Positions 25,896 through 39,500 of a stretch of DNA of 64,000 nucleotides are shown piece after piece (positions within the stretch are counted from its first letter, which is position 1; each line of letters begins with the position of its first letter). The translations under genes and the position numbers were made by a program. Location of the stretch: NCBI GenBank assembly GCA_036583965.1, contig JAZBQD010000019.1, forward strand, positions 22,385,085 to 22,449,084. Reading direction: 5' to 3'. The stretch is from Prunella strophiata (lineage: Eukaryota > Chordata > Aves > Passeriformes > Prunellidae). The notes under the pieces are model-generated. The model searched no databases. It had not been told where the DNA came from and was given only the letters and a program-made list of their open reading frames with translations.

Positions 25896-28800
25896 AGTTG
25901 AAATTTCTCAGGTTTTATTAGTCTTCTGTTTTTTCCCACCTTGCTCCTACTGGGCCCTGCAGCTGGTTAGCCAGAACTCATCCTGTACTTACTGCAGCCC
26001 AAAATGCCTCAGGACATTCCTTCTGGGTTTCCCAAGTCCAGCTCCTTTCCTTGCATAGCCAGTCCTTCGTACAATCAGCTGAAGAAATGTGTTTAGCTGC
26101 TTCTTAAGACCAGCTTGACTTTTGGCCTTACTAAACCCTTTTATTAGCCTTCACAGAGCATCAATGTGTTCAGCATTAGAAACCTGACAATTCCTAGCCT
26201 AAACGTATGCATGGCTACTTCATACCCATTTGTTCTTGTGCCAAGCATTGTCCTTTCTCTTTAAATAGCTTTTTTCTCCTCCCCATGTGTTCATCCCCTG
26301 AAGTATTTATTTATAGATTGCAATTATATAGCCCTTCACTAGGCTAAACAAGCCAGGCTCCTTAGTTAATTAAGATCTGGTGAATGATGCAAGGCCAAGC
26401 ATCATGGATGCCCAAAATCTGCCTCGGTCAGGGCTACATTAAGGTTGTCAGGAGCCAAAAAGGACACACCTAATTTTTACCAGAGTTGGTTCTAGCTGCC
26501 CTCCTACTTAATGGCAAGTTTCTTAGCTCAAACTGTGATCAGATCTTCACTAGCCAGTCATCCATTTTATTTTTAAGGTAAGGCAGATGTGGGCTACCTT
26601 TGATGCACCCTGTTCCATCCTTCTTGACATATCCAAGTGGCTGGGTAATTCACACTACCTTAATCACATTGGGGGTTATTTTTAAAGTAGAATTAAGAAG
26701 TGAAAAATAAGTGAACCTCAGTTGCTTGCTTGTTCTAAACATGTCCAGACAAACACAGGAAATGTGGGAGAGGCAACAGTACTGCATCAGCTCTGGGAGA
26801 TGGGCTGGAGGAGTTAACAGGGCTTTTCCATCTCTCTACTGCAGGGCTGTTGTAATTCATCATTTCTATAGCCCCATAAATTATATGGCACTTTGCAAGC
26901 ACAGAGGCAGTTCTTGCTTCCCTGAAGTAGCTCTGAGCACAGGGTGCCTGGCTGAAGTGTGCTCTTCCCCAGAAAGGCTTCCACTATGAATACCATGCCT
27001 ACAGGACTATGTGACAATACTGCCCCATTGTCCCATCAGGAGTGGGAGTAAAAAAGCTGGGGAAGGCATAGGGCTTTTTTCCTAACTCCCCCATATCACA
27101 GCTGGATTTCTCGTCTCTGCATGGCCTGTTTTAGCATTGCCCGGATGGAGAATAGGCTTCTTGGGGCTTTGATGCAGTCTGGCTGTCCTCCAGCAATATC
27201 CACAGTACTCCCTCCCCTCCCATATGCTCTCCATTAACATCCTCCTGTCTGCTGAATAAGGAAAGAATAACTCTCCCAGCCCCAGCCAGAGCCCCTGAGC
27301 CAGGGGAGTTCATCAGTCAGACTGGTTTCTCCTGAACCCAGAATAGGCCTCGTTAATGGGCCAGGAGGGGATTTTTTTTTTGCCTTTCAGCTTGTGGCTG
27401 CCCTGAGCCAGAAGTAGAGTCAAGTTACTGTGTCCGGGAATCTCAGCTATTCCAAGAGTAGGAGCAAGTGAGCTGCTGACTCAGGAGGTTTCCTAGTGTT
27501 TTCAAGCAGGGCTCAGTCCTGTCAAAGCAAACTGAACTGTTGGCCTTGCCTTCTTCTAGCCCCAGGACAGGCATTAACAAAAGTCACAGTTGACTGGAAC
27601 AGGCTGGGGAATTGATCTGGAGCTGTGGATCCAGTATGTGGATCATTCTTTTTCCTGGCATGAACACAGGTCCTTGCAAAGACTTATATTAGTCCTTTAC
27701 CCTTTTTTACTCCTCTCCTTGGAGGGCTGTTTAGTATAGTACAGATATCCACAAGCTATGAGATAGCTTAGCTTTATTTGCATAATTTTCTAAAAGAGAA
27801 GATAAAATCAGAGGGAGAAACAGACTTATGAGCCAAAATGTTTTATTGCAAATCAGTGTTAAAGGGTCAAGAATCCCTGCCACCCTGAGCCATGCTGCCA
27901 CCCAGAGACCTTGCTTCTGTGTTATGCAAGGATGCAGGAGGATCCCTCCTGTGTGGCTAAATTGTCCTTTGGACTTCCCAGAGCCTGGAATGGAGTCACA
28001 GGCTGTGTCTGGAACAAGCAATTAGAAGTCATGCTGAGTTCAGGATTCCTGTCCTCGTTTCAAGTCTGCCTACGTGCTCTTATCTCTTCTAAAGGAACCA
28101 GTTTCTAGAGGTTAGCAGAGAAGACAGGTCTACTACAGCAGTCCCCTGCATTCATCCCTCCTGAAGCTGTGCACACTCCTTTGCACAGAGACTGAAGTAA
28201 TTGAAGAGCATATGCTCCCAAGTTTGCACCCCTCCATCTCCCAGCACTTCTGTGACTCCAGCCAGCCTGGTATAACCTGTCCCCTCTCAACCCCTGCAAA
28301 GTTCTGTCAGCAGAGAGTCTCAGCTCTTTTCTTTGAGGTCGTGTTAGACTTTACTTCACTGCCTCTGACTGTGGGCTGCATTTTCTTACTGTCTTATTCC
28401 CTTCTTCAAACTCACTTCACCAATGAAAAACCAGCCTAGTATGTAAAAGGCAATTGGATGGAAGCTGGTATTTATAAAACAGAAGGTTTCTTCTGCCTGC
28501 AGCTATTGGCATGTCTATCCCAGACACATGCCCTAAGACCAGGATCTGATACAGGGACAAAAAAAGATAAGAGCTTCTCTTACTTGCCTTCAGTCTTGAG
28601 GATACAAAGGTCCCCAGTCTGAACAGCTAAGGAGCTCTTGGCTTGTGGCCTAAATGCCACCTGTTTCTGCAGTATGGCCAGATGGGTAGGATGCCTTTCT
28701 TAGCTAGCATCTGACAGAGGATTTCCCTCTGTAAGGAGGGTTTTCAGCTACCTTTTTGAAGGACTTACTATCCCTTTAGAGGTGCCCAACACCCCAACAG

Positions 28801-29783
28801 TGACAAACTGCAGACTAAGGCTCCGGCTCACTTACCTTTGACAGGCTTTTTGTTTTAGGTCAGGAGCTCTAGCAGACGTTCACAGATGGTGCCTGGGACT
28901 TGTGATGGGTACAGGGAAGCAACCAGGGAGGAAGAGCATGCTCCAGGACATTTTATTTTCTAGAAGAAGAACAAGTGCTGATTTTTCTCCATAATTTAAC
29001 ACATCATTTGGATTAGGATAGGAGTCATATCTACAGAATTTGTACATTGAACAATGACCAAAAGAAATCTAGGTGTCTTCCTCCAAAATCTTTGCATCAG
29101 AGGGGACTGAATTGTTTCATGTCAGTTAACTAGGGTATGATCAGGTATGTGGGACTGGGATACAGTAAAAATGAACTGCAGAAAGCAATATCTATAAGAA
29201 CAGATTTCATTTTGCCTGCTTGTTACCTATGAGACAGTGATCCCTGTAAAAAAAAAGGCAGGACAAACCTGCTCTGATAAATATGACCAGATGAAATAAC
29301 TTATTTCGTAGTCTGTCATCTAGTTCAGTGAGTCACATGTGGTATCTCTAGAAAGTTGGTAACACCCTAGAAATCTGTAACTTAATACATATTTAACTGA
29401 GGTCTTGTCTCATATTTAATAGCAACTCCAACTGAGCTTGCATAACAATCTAGAGAAGGGTGGGGACTGCCAACATAGGCTTGAATAGAGCACTAGTAAC
29501 CCTTTAGTATCCATGATGCCTAAGAAAAAATCAGCAGAGCATTTGTGTTTGTAGGCTAAGGCTTACTTGCAAAGTGATAGAAATGTGATTACCAAGAGAC
29601 TCTGCCACAGTTGTATTGGCTAAAAAGCTGGAGTCTGGGCTGAGAGCAAAGGATGGACACAGTGGTGGTAGGGATACCCTGAGCATGATGGCTTCCATGT
29701 GAGGGCAACCAGCTCAGAGACAAAGACTGTGTTGAGGGTTTCAGGATAAACACAGCTAAGATATGAGGATGCTTTATCTTCTC

Positions 29784-29805
29784 AGAGAGAGAGAGAGAGA
29801 GAGCC
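29784..29805. repeat. (AG)n microsatellite
   Basis: Eleven uninterrupted AG dinucleotides. Confidence 0.9.
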
Positions 29806-31419
29806 CTAAATGCTGCAGTGTTTCAGGCAGCCAGAACAGCATTTGCTGCGTAATGTGAAATATTTAAGCACACATGGGCTTCATGGTGTTTCCTGCCAAT
29901 CTGCAAAGTATCAGTGTGGTGTCTTGTAGTGCCAGGAGCTGGATTAAGGAGAGGAGTTCTCCAGTGGGCATAACCTAATTGCTGTCCTACCTGGGGCACA
30001 TGGCTGAAAGGCTATGGGGAAACCCTGAAATGTCACACTGTCCCTTCCAGTAAAATAAATGTATCTGCCCCTTCTCTGTCTTCTAGAGAGTACTGTACCT
30101 TCTTCTCTAGCTATACACCTGAGGAAACATAAGTACCCTCCAAGTTCCCCAACTGGCCTCAGCTCTGCAGACCAGGGGCTGTGACAGAGTAGTACAGCAT
30201 GTAAGGACTGTATCCTGTGGACATGGACTGCCCTTCCCTCTGGATGGCTTCTCCCCCGTGTACAGAGGTGAGTCCTGGTGAGGCACTCATCCAGCTGCTT
30301 CAGGTGATGTATGTGTGCCCACTTGAGTCTCTCCTGGAAAACTGCATGCCTTCTTAAGGGTTGTTCACACCCATCCTATATACATACACATGTAAACAGT
30401 ATGATAGCACATTAACACAGTTATGACCTATGATAATGGCAGTGGAATATGAAAGCTTCTTTCCTCATCCTTGTTTTTCTGGTTTGAAAGACCAGGGTGT
30501 GACTCCCTGAGTGGAGGAAAGAGGGGTAGGTGCTTCTGTCAGTTCAGCAGCTCTGCTCCAGCAGTGGCAAGGCAACTGCACTGCAACTGCTTGTATGCAA
30601 CTGCAGAGCTTCAGGTCACTTCTGACTCGAGGAGGCATTTATTGTCACTGGTAATTGTTACTTCCTTGCACAAAGCAAACAAAAATACCTGCTGCACCAG
30701 CACGAATCACCTGCTGTGGTTTACCCAGGGGGAAAGGGGTGGGCAGTATGGCCCAGCTGATGCAAGAGTGCTCTGTGCTACTCCATGCTGCTTTGTGCCT
30801 TTTGGGTGATTATGGACAAGCAAAATATTTCAGTCAGTACCTTAGCCAGTTTTCCTCTGTCATGTGTGTACACCCCGCACTAATCATGGGGACTGTCTAA
30901 GATAAATTGAAGTGCTTATAGGTATGTGACTTGAAGTGCACACGAGAGGGACATGCATGTGTCCCTTCCCTCCCAGGCCAGCTGGGAAGGTAGATGGAAG
31001 GGGCTGGGAGTGGTGAGGGGGAATGACACACTGAAGATGACGGGGATCCAGTGCCCCGAGCGTTTTGCAAATGGCTTCCTTTCGTCTGAGCACAATGAGC
31101 TTGTGAAGCGAAAGGAGACAAATGCCGTTTGCAGAAGAGCAGGGATTTTTTTTCTCCTTATTGCAGGCAGGACCAGCTGCGTTCCAAACCCGTGACTGCA
31201 GCAGCCATGACCCCTCCGAAAGGAAATCTGAGCCCTCGAGCAGTTGTGCTTGGGGAGGGCCGGGCTCTCACGTTTCTCTGTTTTGTTTTGGAGCCTCGGA
31301 TAAGTAGTGGGCTTGCTTTTTCCCTTCGTTTCTTTTCTTACTTTCCTTCTTCTTATTTTTTTCCCTCTCTGAATGTATTTCCACAGCCTCGAGGAAGGAA
31401 TTTAAAAAAGAAAAAGGGG

Positions 31420-31437
31420 AAAAAAAAAAAAAAAAAA
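31420..31437. repeat. Poly-A tract
   Basis: Eighteen consecutive A bases next to the 5' side of the 31.5-kb CpG island. No retroelement body was recognised before it. Confidence 0.9.
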
Positions 31438-31499
31438 GGTTCTGGCATGGGAACAAGTATGTTTCAAATTACAGAAAGGATGTGAAAGGTTCAAGAATT

Positions 31500-32110
31500 T
31501 GAGCCCTGACTCCGCCTGTGTCTGTCTCCACCCCCCACCTCCCACCCCCATCCCCCCCGAGAGTAGCTGGCATTGTGGCTCCTCCGCTGCGCCGCGCAAT
31601 GCGGTGGGAGAGGGTCTGTCCCGCTGGGCACGGGCAGCCCTGGCGGCGCAGCGCCCGCGCCTCCCGCACCCTGCCGGCCTCGCCGGCTGCTGCCTGCCTG
31701 CCTGCCTTTCCGAGGCTTTCAACCACCCTTTCCCCAGCACGCCGTCTTGAGCTCGGGTTTTTTGTCTCCTAGGGTGTGCATGTGTGCGTGTGGTTTAGCT
31801 ACATCCCTGGAATGTGCCGAAGTCCCACTTCTGAGGGCGGAGCGCCCTCTGCTCGCTGGGGAGGGGGGAAAGCAGGCAAAGGTGCAGCTCTAGGGCGGAG
31901 AAGCAAGTTTCCTGCTGCTGCCAAGGCGTAGACACTTGCCCACAGGCGCCTGTGCATGGACACGTCCGAGCCCCCGCGGGTAACTCGAGGGAGGGCTGGT
32001 CGCGGCGCTCAGCGCTCTGCAACGCCTCGACTCGAACTGCGCTCGCTGCTCGAGTCCTCAGCGACCGTACCCGTGTAGCTGGCTCCCGCTGCAGAGCCAC
32101 GAAAAGATGG
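31500..32110. promoter_or_regulatory. Orphan CpG island, candidate promoter of an unidentified transcript
   Basis: A roughly 600-bp block is rich in G+C and CpG (for example GCTGCGCCGCGCAATGCGG and GGTCGCGGCGCTCAGCGCTC) between A/T-moderate flanks. A C-rich run at 31531-31558 gives a G4 pattern on the minus strand. A donor-like GG|GTAACT lies at 31979-31984 on the plus strand, and an acceptor-like TTTTTTGTCTCCTAG precedes 31773. Open frames inside it do not resemble known proteins. Most likely it is a promoter/first exon of a noncoding RNA or of a gene whose other exons I cannot recognise. Confidence 0.55.
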
Positions 32111-32119
32111 GCTGGGGAG

Positions 32120-35100
32120 AAACCACTGGCAAAGAAGACGGCTGAAATGGCTAGTCTCAGTCCCTTATGGAGGATCATATCCTGAGGACCTCCATTACAT
32201 GACACTTTATCCTGTCCCCAGATGGAAACACAGACCACCATGGAATGCAGTTTTTAATAGCCATACTCGGTTTCCTAAAAGGGGGATCCTGTGAATAAGG
32301 TTTCATGGCAGAACATTATTTTCTTGTCCTCCTGTAATGTGATCAGGTACCCCCTTCCCATAAGGCTGTGAAAGCTGGAATATTTGTCCCTTGAGATTTG
32401 CACAGCTAATTGCATGTCATGTGAGGTAACTAAGGTTTTCATTAAATGTCTGGAAGAGAGAGGGCTACCTGAGCAATCTGTCAGGTCTGTAACATGTTTC
32501 TGGCTGCCATCTCAGCAGCCTACAACAAAGAGGGTGGCAAGGCATGAACTATGGCTTGACTGAATTTTCTGTTTGGCCAAATTCAGAATGAAATCTTTTT
32601 GGTATGGCTCTCTGGATTAAGAAACTATGGAAGAGCGTCAGTATTGTTGACAGATAAGGACTCACCCTCTTAAGAAGAGCAACTATAACATAAATCTTCA
32701 GGAGTTGAAATGTCTATTATGATCTTGACCTTTACCAGTGTCTTGTAAAAACCATTAGCACCAGTCAATTAACTCGAATCTGCTGCTTCATGCTGAAAAA
32801 ATTAAATTTTGTCCTTGCAAATTTTCACTCCATCATCTCTTCAGATTCTGTGACTTTGCTGTAACAGATTCAGGTGAGGATCCTGAAGCATCTCAGTTAC
32901 ACTGACCAGTACCTTGTACGTGGCATGCTCCCAGTCTTATGATGCTTTGATTTCATGCATGGCTGCAAGAAATCACCCTTTTGCATAGGGCACATGTCCA
33001 CTGATACACAGTGAACAGTCCCTGTATGGATGGGAGGCTACTGGAACAAAGAACTATTGATCTAAGTTTAAAAGAGGAAGACTAGGATCAGTGTACCCGC
33101 TTCAGCAGCCTGTGAGTTTTCTCCTTTGCAACTAAAAGCCAAAAACCCGTAGGCCAGTTCAGCTAGACAGATCAAAGGTCTTCACTGTGAACAAGCTGAG
33201 ATAGTTTGTCATAAAAGATTAGTCTTTATACTTAGTCTGAGATTTCCAAAGATTCTAATTAGTGATGTTGTCCTAAGCATTGTGATGGTGCCTAGGAAAT
33301 TAGTCTGAATTGGATCTCTTTCTGCTGGATGGGATTCATTACAAAAAGATTGTTTTCCTTGCAAGATATCCAAAGGTTCATCTAAACTATCTAACACATT
33401 AAATACCCTGGTATGCATGTTGTGTTTTCAAAACATATTACTTAAACAGTGTTATTTTCTTTCTAATATTGAAGAGCTCTGACAATGTCACTTAGCTGTG
33501 TCACTCTCAGAAGCTATGGAAGATATGTAGTGTTTAGCCAGCTTTTTACACTGTCTAATTTTGTGCTGGCAGGCTGAATTCCTGAGGTATGTTAGATGAG
33601 TCTCAGAGCTGCCTTAATTTATGCTAGCCCAACCATTTCCTTCTGCGCCATTTCACAGGTGCAGGATCAGCAGAGCAATTCATGTTCCACTCCCTGACCG
33701 CCCCTGCTCAGTGTCTTACCAGAATTTATCCCTGAATTCCCAGCAAGGGGACAAATGCTGCCACCAAGCTTAAAAAAGCTTTATTGATCTGAGAATGCTC
33801 AGAGACCTGCACAATACAAACTGCAACTACATCCCTCTACCACACTGCTTGCATGTGACCAAAATCTTCACTCTCAATTTTAGTTGCATCAGGCCACATA
33901 GTAGGACAGAAGCTTGCATCTAGTTCCTTCCCAGAGGTTCAATCTCTTTTGATTTTGTGTTTAACAGAATAATAATTTTTATTTATCAAGCCCTTCTGGA
34001 TGGAAATTTGGTCTCCAACTCTTCAGCTGAAAGAAACCATCCAATCTCCCTGCAGCTTTTTCCTGGTATAAAGGAAAAATCTAGCTGCCACATTGTTGTT
34101 GCTCTGGAGTTTAAGTGGACACTCAAAAGTGACACCTGCTGCAGGCTAGTTCCCATCTCTATTTGATTATGTTGTTTTCTTAGAGAAGATTTTTGATGGC
34201 TGTAGCTAATCTAGAAACTTAAGTGTGATAATTGAACAAATCAGTTTAGTTGGGCATCTGATTCTGTGCAAACCTAAGTGGAATAGTAATGCGTGACTAA
34301 TACACAACAGCACTTTGCATAAGATAACGATCCATGTGTAACATATGCAAGCCCAAGATACTGTGGGAAGAAAACACCAAAGATATTGAACAGGATGTAT
34401 GTGCTACTCCCCTGCTCCAAAGTTCACCCTTTTCCTATGCAACAAACTGCTGTAAGGACAGTGAAGCAGGACCTTCACTCTCTGACATCAGGTACCCTGA
34501 GATCCCATTGTTCTCTTTCCTTGTTTTCTACTCTGGAAACACGTGAGAAACTTCTCACTCCTGATCCAGCTTAACTGACCTTAGATCATCTGCCTGCTGA
34601 TAATCCAAGAGGCTCATTTCAAAGGAAAATCTGGGATGCTGCAAATCTTGTTTTCTGTTATGTAACAATAATTGTGTGTCATGCAAAGAAAAAAAAAAGC
34701 ACTTTTTTTTTTTTTTTTTTTTTTTTGGTGCAAATATAAAATCATTAGATGTTCACAACTCTCTGGCCTTAATTCTGAGTCTGCATATGTTGGTATTTCA
34801 TTTTATGCCTCTTAGGCTGAAAAAAAAAAAAAGATTTAAAAAAGGATTTATTTGGACTGAGGGGGAGAGAGAGGCACAGATATTTTTCACTGGCATAGCC
34901 AGCGAATGATGAACAGTTGGTCAAGAGACTTGGAGCCCCTGAAGAACATCCTAAGAGATTACTTGTTTTAAACAACAGCCCCAGAAATGCAGAGCATCTA
35001 CACTCAGGTCTGTGGATCAGCTGCAGTAACTTCAGTGGGTCCCAGAGATACTAAGGCTGTCCTGCAGCAGTGAGACATCACATGTGGGCCAACAAGCAAT

Positions 35101-35300
35101 GGCAGAGTTGTCACACCAGTGTGGACCAGCTGTCAGGTATCTTCAGTCCCTCAACCACAGCCCCACTGAGTCCAGCAAACAACGTGCCACAGCCACTGCT
35201 GACCCAGCAGCCTCTGGAGCAGGGTGCTGGAGGAACATGGTACAACAGGTACAATGATACTCCCGCTGGTAGCTCTTCTCAGCAAAGCAGCACTGAGGGA
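32120..35300. other. Intergenic sequence without a recognised gene
   Basis: A/T-moderate sequence with a poly-T run of 24 at 34703-34726 and an A-rich stretch near 34.82 kb. No coding exon was recognised on either strand. Confidence 0.6.
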
Positions 35301-35314
35301 GTTGTGGGAAGAAC

Positions 35315-35795
35315 AGCTCTGGTGAGACCCCACCTGCACAGGGTTCCACAGGAAGGACATGGACCTCTTGGAGTGGGTCCAAATGAAGGCCACCAAGTTA
35401 ATTGGTGGGATGGAGCACCTTTCCTTTGAGGAAAGGCTAAAAGAATTGGGACTGCTCGGCTTGGAGAAGAGAGAGCAGTAGGGTGACCCAGTTGTGGCCT
35501 TCCATTACCTGAAGGGAACCTACTGGAAAGCAGGAGAGAGACATTTTGTAAGATTATGTAGTGACATGTAGGGACAAGGGGAGATGATGTCAAATGGAGA
35601 GAGAATAGGTTCAGATTAGAAATCAGAAAAAAATTCTTTGCTGTGAGGGTGGTGAGACACTGGAATAGGTTGCCCAGAGCAGTTGTGCATGCCCCATCCA
35701 TGGAAGTGTTTAAGGCCAGGTTGAATGCAGCTCTGAGCAACCGGATCTAGAGGAAGATGTGCCTGTCAGTGACGGGGGATTGGAAGTAGATGGTG
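35315..35795 (+). mobile_element. CR1 LINE fragment
   Basis: Sense-oriented CR1 3' region: GGTGAGACCCCACCTGCAC, AGTGGGTCCAAATGAAGGCC, TTTGAGGAAAGGCT, TTGGAGAAGAGA and ATAGGTTGCCCAGAGCAG, up to CTCTGAGCAACC. The usual 3' terminal ATTCTATGATT tail is missing; the copy stops where the GC-rich patch at 35.8 kb begins. Confidence 0.9.
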
Positions 35796-35814
35796 TTTCA
35801 GCTCGTTTCCAGCC

Positions 35815-36004
35815 CAGGCCATTCCCTGACTCCATGAGAACGGGCTCCGGGCGAGGCCTCCGTGCCGGGCACGGCCGGGGCTGTGCTGACACCTGGCGGC
35901 CGGCGCGGGCCCCGCGGGGCTGAGGGCTCGGAGAGCGCGGCACGGGCACCGGGCGCTCCCGCCCTCCGAGCCCCAGGGCAGCGTGCTGGGCTGGTGCGCG
36001 CCCC
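35815..36004. other. Short, very GC-rich CpG patch between two transposable elements
   Basis: About 190 bases of very high G+C with dense CpG (for example CCGGCGCGGGCCCCGCGGGG), bounded by the truncated CR1 on the left and an ERV LTR on the right. No known domain in any frame. It could be a remnant of a pre-existing CpG island split by insertions, or part of a GC-rich repeat. Confidence 0.5.
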
Positions 36005-36582
36005 TGTGTTGCTTAGGCCTGGGTAGAGTTAATTTTCTTCCAAGTGGCTGTTCTTTGGATTTGTGCTGAACGCAGGTTGATAACAGAGAGATGTTTTTGT
36101 TATTGCTGGGCAGGGCATTACACAGAGCCAAGGCCTCTTCTGCTTTCGGTACTGCCACACTGGTGAGGGAGCTGGGAGGAGACTCAGCCAGGGACAGATG
36201 ACACCGACTGACCAAAGGGATATTCCAGACCCTGTGACATCCTGCTCAGAACAGAAAGTGGGGGAAGCAGGAGGAGGGCAGGGATGTTTGGGGTGATGGT
36301 GTTTGTCTTCCTAAGACACCATTATGTGTGATGGGCCCCTGCTCTCCTGGAGATGGCTGAACACCTGCCTGCCATGGGAAGCAGTGAATCTGTTCCCTGT
36401 TTTGCTTTGCTTACACGTGTGGCTTTTGTTTTACCCACTTAAACTGTCTTTATTTCAACCCACAAGCTTTCTAGCTTTTTACCCTTCCAGTTCTCTCCCT
36501 GACTGTGCTAGTGAGGGAGTGAGCAAGTTGCTGCTTGGGGCTTGATTGCTGGCTGGGCTCCATACCAACCCTAACCACAACA
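36005..36582 (+). mobile_element. Solo LTR of an avian endogenous retrovirus
   Basis: A 578-bp segment starting TG and ending CA. It contains landmarks I recognise from a common passerine ERV LTR group: GGGTAGAGTTAATTTTCTTCC, GACCAAAGGGATATTCCAGA followed by a GTGACATCCTGCTCAG box, and a T-rich polyadenylation area before TTTCAACCCACAAG. The element ends ...GCTGGCTGGGCTCC...CCACAACA. No internal retroviral genes flank it, so it is a solo LTR. I saw no clear target-site duplication. The family name (ERVL-like) is uncertain. Confidence 0.8.
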
Positions 36583-39500
36583 GCTTCTATGAAAATGTAC
36601 CTCAGTGTTTAGCAGTAGTCAAGAAACAGTAATGACTTTTCAGGAATGATTAGGAAAAGAAGATAAAACCCCCCAGTCTTATACCTCTGCATGTGCAAAC
36701 TGGCCAGCATTTCAAATGTTGCTCTGATTCTTCATCTCAAACCCCCACATATTCCATAGCTGAAGGTGGCACTGACTGCAATTGCAAGGCAATTCTGGAG
36801 GAGTCACAGGCATCAGAGGACACAGACCTGCTGGGGTAATGAGCTAAAGCCTTCTGAAGGTGACTGCTGAGCAGATATCACCAATGCCATCATGCCAACA
36901 GTCATCTTGACCTCTGATTAGGCACTGGAGCCACCTAAACTCTATCAAAAATTTCAAGATATTTGAAAGATTTTTTTCTACATGGGAATTCCATTGGAAA
37001 TAGAGACTTATTAGATTGCAACTGTCAGAGAGCAAAGACCAAGAGAACAACTGTGAAAGGCAAAAGGAAACCAACACTTTAGGGAGTTCCCTATCAAAAG
37101 CAAACCCACTGAACCTCTAGAAGAAGATGAAGATACTAGCATCTAGCTTCTTTCCACTGAAAGCTGATCTTCCCAAAGGGGCCAACATTTCCCAGTTTGT
37201 CAAGGATTTTTGTTGTAAAGTGTATGTTGGCAGTTGGTCACATGGCATAAAATGTATTTCCTGTACATATTAACATTTTCTAGATTATATTTTAAAATAA
37301 ATATTAATATATGCAAGGCTTTAATTCCTTCTTAAGAACTGTAAAATGTATTTTTATTGTTGGTTTAAAAAAAGTATGGTGTCTAAGCCAATCTGTTATG
37401 TCTCCCATCTTTCTAACATATTTTTTCCATTGAGATATTAAAGAAAATCTCTATCACCCATAACTTTTAAGCAACATGAGCTGCAGTTTCTCATTAATTT
37501 ATTTTTTTCTCTTGCAAAGGTCCCTGTGTCAGATCTGCTAAGGTGGCAGGGGATGACTTACAGCCCTTACCTCAGTGTTTGTCCATGTGTTTTATCTCAA
37601 AAGGAGATAATAACAATATATGAGTGTCTTAGTTTCCCAATTCCCACTTTTTGCCTTCATCTTTGTAAGTAATTTCATCATGTCAGCATACAGAGCAAGA
37701 CAGATTTGGTAACCAGGTTCAAAGGACCAATCCTTCCTTAGTGGAAAAAGACCAAGCTGTATAGGAACCTGCTGTGTAATGGAACATCAGCTTCATTTTT
37801 ACATTCAATAACTTAGACTATCATAGATCCCCAGTGCTGGGCCTCCCCAAGCCCAGAGCCACTCTGAGCTTTCTTTCAGTGGTTCTCATACAATCTTGCA
37901 TTGTCTGACCTGCTTCCTTGCTTCATTTTTATGGCTCTTCCCTCTCTTCCTCCTCTATTTCCCCTTCCACAGGCTTCTGTGCTGTCTCCTGGTCTTTTAA
38001 GTGACTGATGGAAAAGAAGTGACCCAGTGTTAATTTAGTAAAGTGAACCTTCTCTGTCAGATAACTTAAAGCTGCTGAGAGGATCTTGAGGAAACAGCCT
38101 GAGGTAGGAACAATAAGGACAGCAAAGATCACAACTCTTCTGACTCGTCTGCAAGGTGAATATTACCATTTCACACATGCTACAGTGCTAGAATGCATCA
38201 AGAAGCTAGATAAGGGGTATACATCCATATCTATTTCCCCCCTTATATCAACTCTGCCAGGTTAATGACACCAGGTGAACTCTTTTCTGTCCACGGGTTT
38301 CAACAGTTTTATCTCCTTACTGCTTAACCACAGTTCCTGTAAGTTGTGCCTGAAGTACTTGGGAATCCCTCTGACTCAAGATTAACCAGGACTAAAGCAC
38401 ATCTAGCATCTGAGCATGGATGCTTTTAGTATGGTACCACTATTTGTGAAGGGATAAAGACTGGACCCAAGAAACTAATTTGCTTCTCTTTGAAAACATT
38501 AGGAGGCTAAGAGCAAAACTGACCCTATTGCTTCTAGGTTTAAAACTAGACTATAGCATATATTTAAACTCTTTATTATATGCTGAGGGATGGGAATATT
38601 TGGGCATGATTAACAGGGCTTTCAGCTGATGAGTCACATGTCAGAACTGACTGAAAATCTAGGGGGACTTTTGGGTCCACTGACAAGAGGTTTAGCCTGC
38701 AGCGACTGACAACCTCTTAGGAGTTTGCTGCTGAATGCTCAGGCTCTCAGAACTTGAACATGATTGCTACAGGCACTAAGGAAGAGGCACTTTCAAGAGA
38801 ATGAAAAGTTCTGTAGTGTGAAGGCAGATTTCCAGGGAAAAGTAGGTCCTCCTAAGAAGAAAAATCAGAGAGAAGGAAAAAAACCAAGAGTCCCTGAGGA
38901 TAGAGGAAAAGTTCTGACAGCACAGATATGCTGTCTTTGCAAATCTTACTTTGGCTGCAGGGGGGATAGTGTTGAGCTGATGCTTCTCATCTTAGGTTTA
39001 GGATGAATGAAAATGCCATTCAGCTCTGAGATTCCTGCAAGATTCTCATGGCAAGTTTATAAAATTGGAAAATAAGACTTGTAGTTTGATTCAACAGAAC
39101 TTCTAAGCATACAAGGTATTTTTTTGTTTACCTTTTATTTGCAAAAGTTATGGACTGGCCAAAAACATATGTCCCTTCACATCTTAAGATGAATAAGGTT
39201 ATGTTTATTTGGTGTCAAGCCAAATTAAAGAAAGAAAGACAAACCAGGAGTAATTCACCTGTAATCCACAACTGCTGTCTGAATCCAGTCTAGATTGTGC
39301 ACTAGTTCACCAATTTGGACTCAGTTCAGTGGGATGCTTTGTTGGTAAGAGGAGAAGTGCTAGGAAACTTGGCTAGTTTTAAGCAGAAAAGTCCTCCATA
39401 TCAGAGTGGGGCCTGGCTGTCTTCTAATAGGTGTGCAGATGGCCTGGTGCATGGAGGAAGAGAGACAGAAAAAATCCAGAATGGTGGTGGAGAGGCAATT

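Larger units (their letters stand above)
25896..31450. other. Intergenic sequence without a recognised gene
   Basis: Nothing coding recognised. It contains an (AG)11 microsatellite at 29784-29805; the remainder appears unique. Confidence 0.6.
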
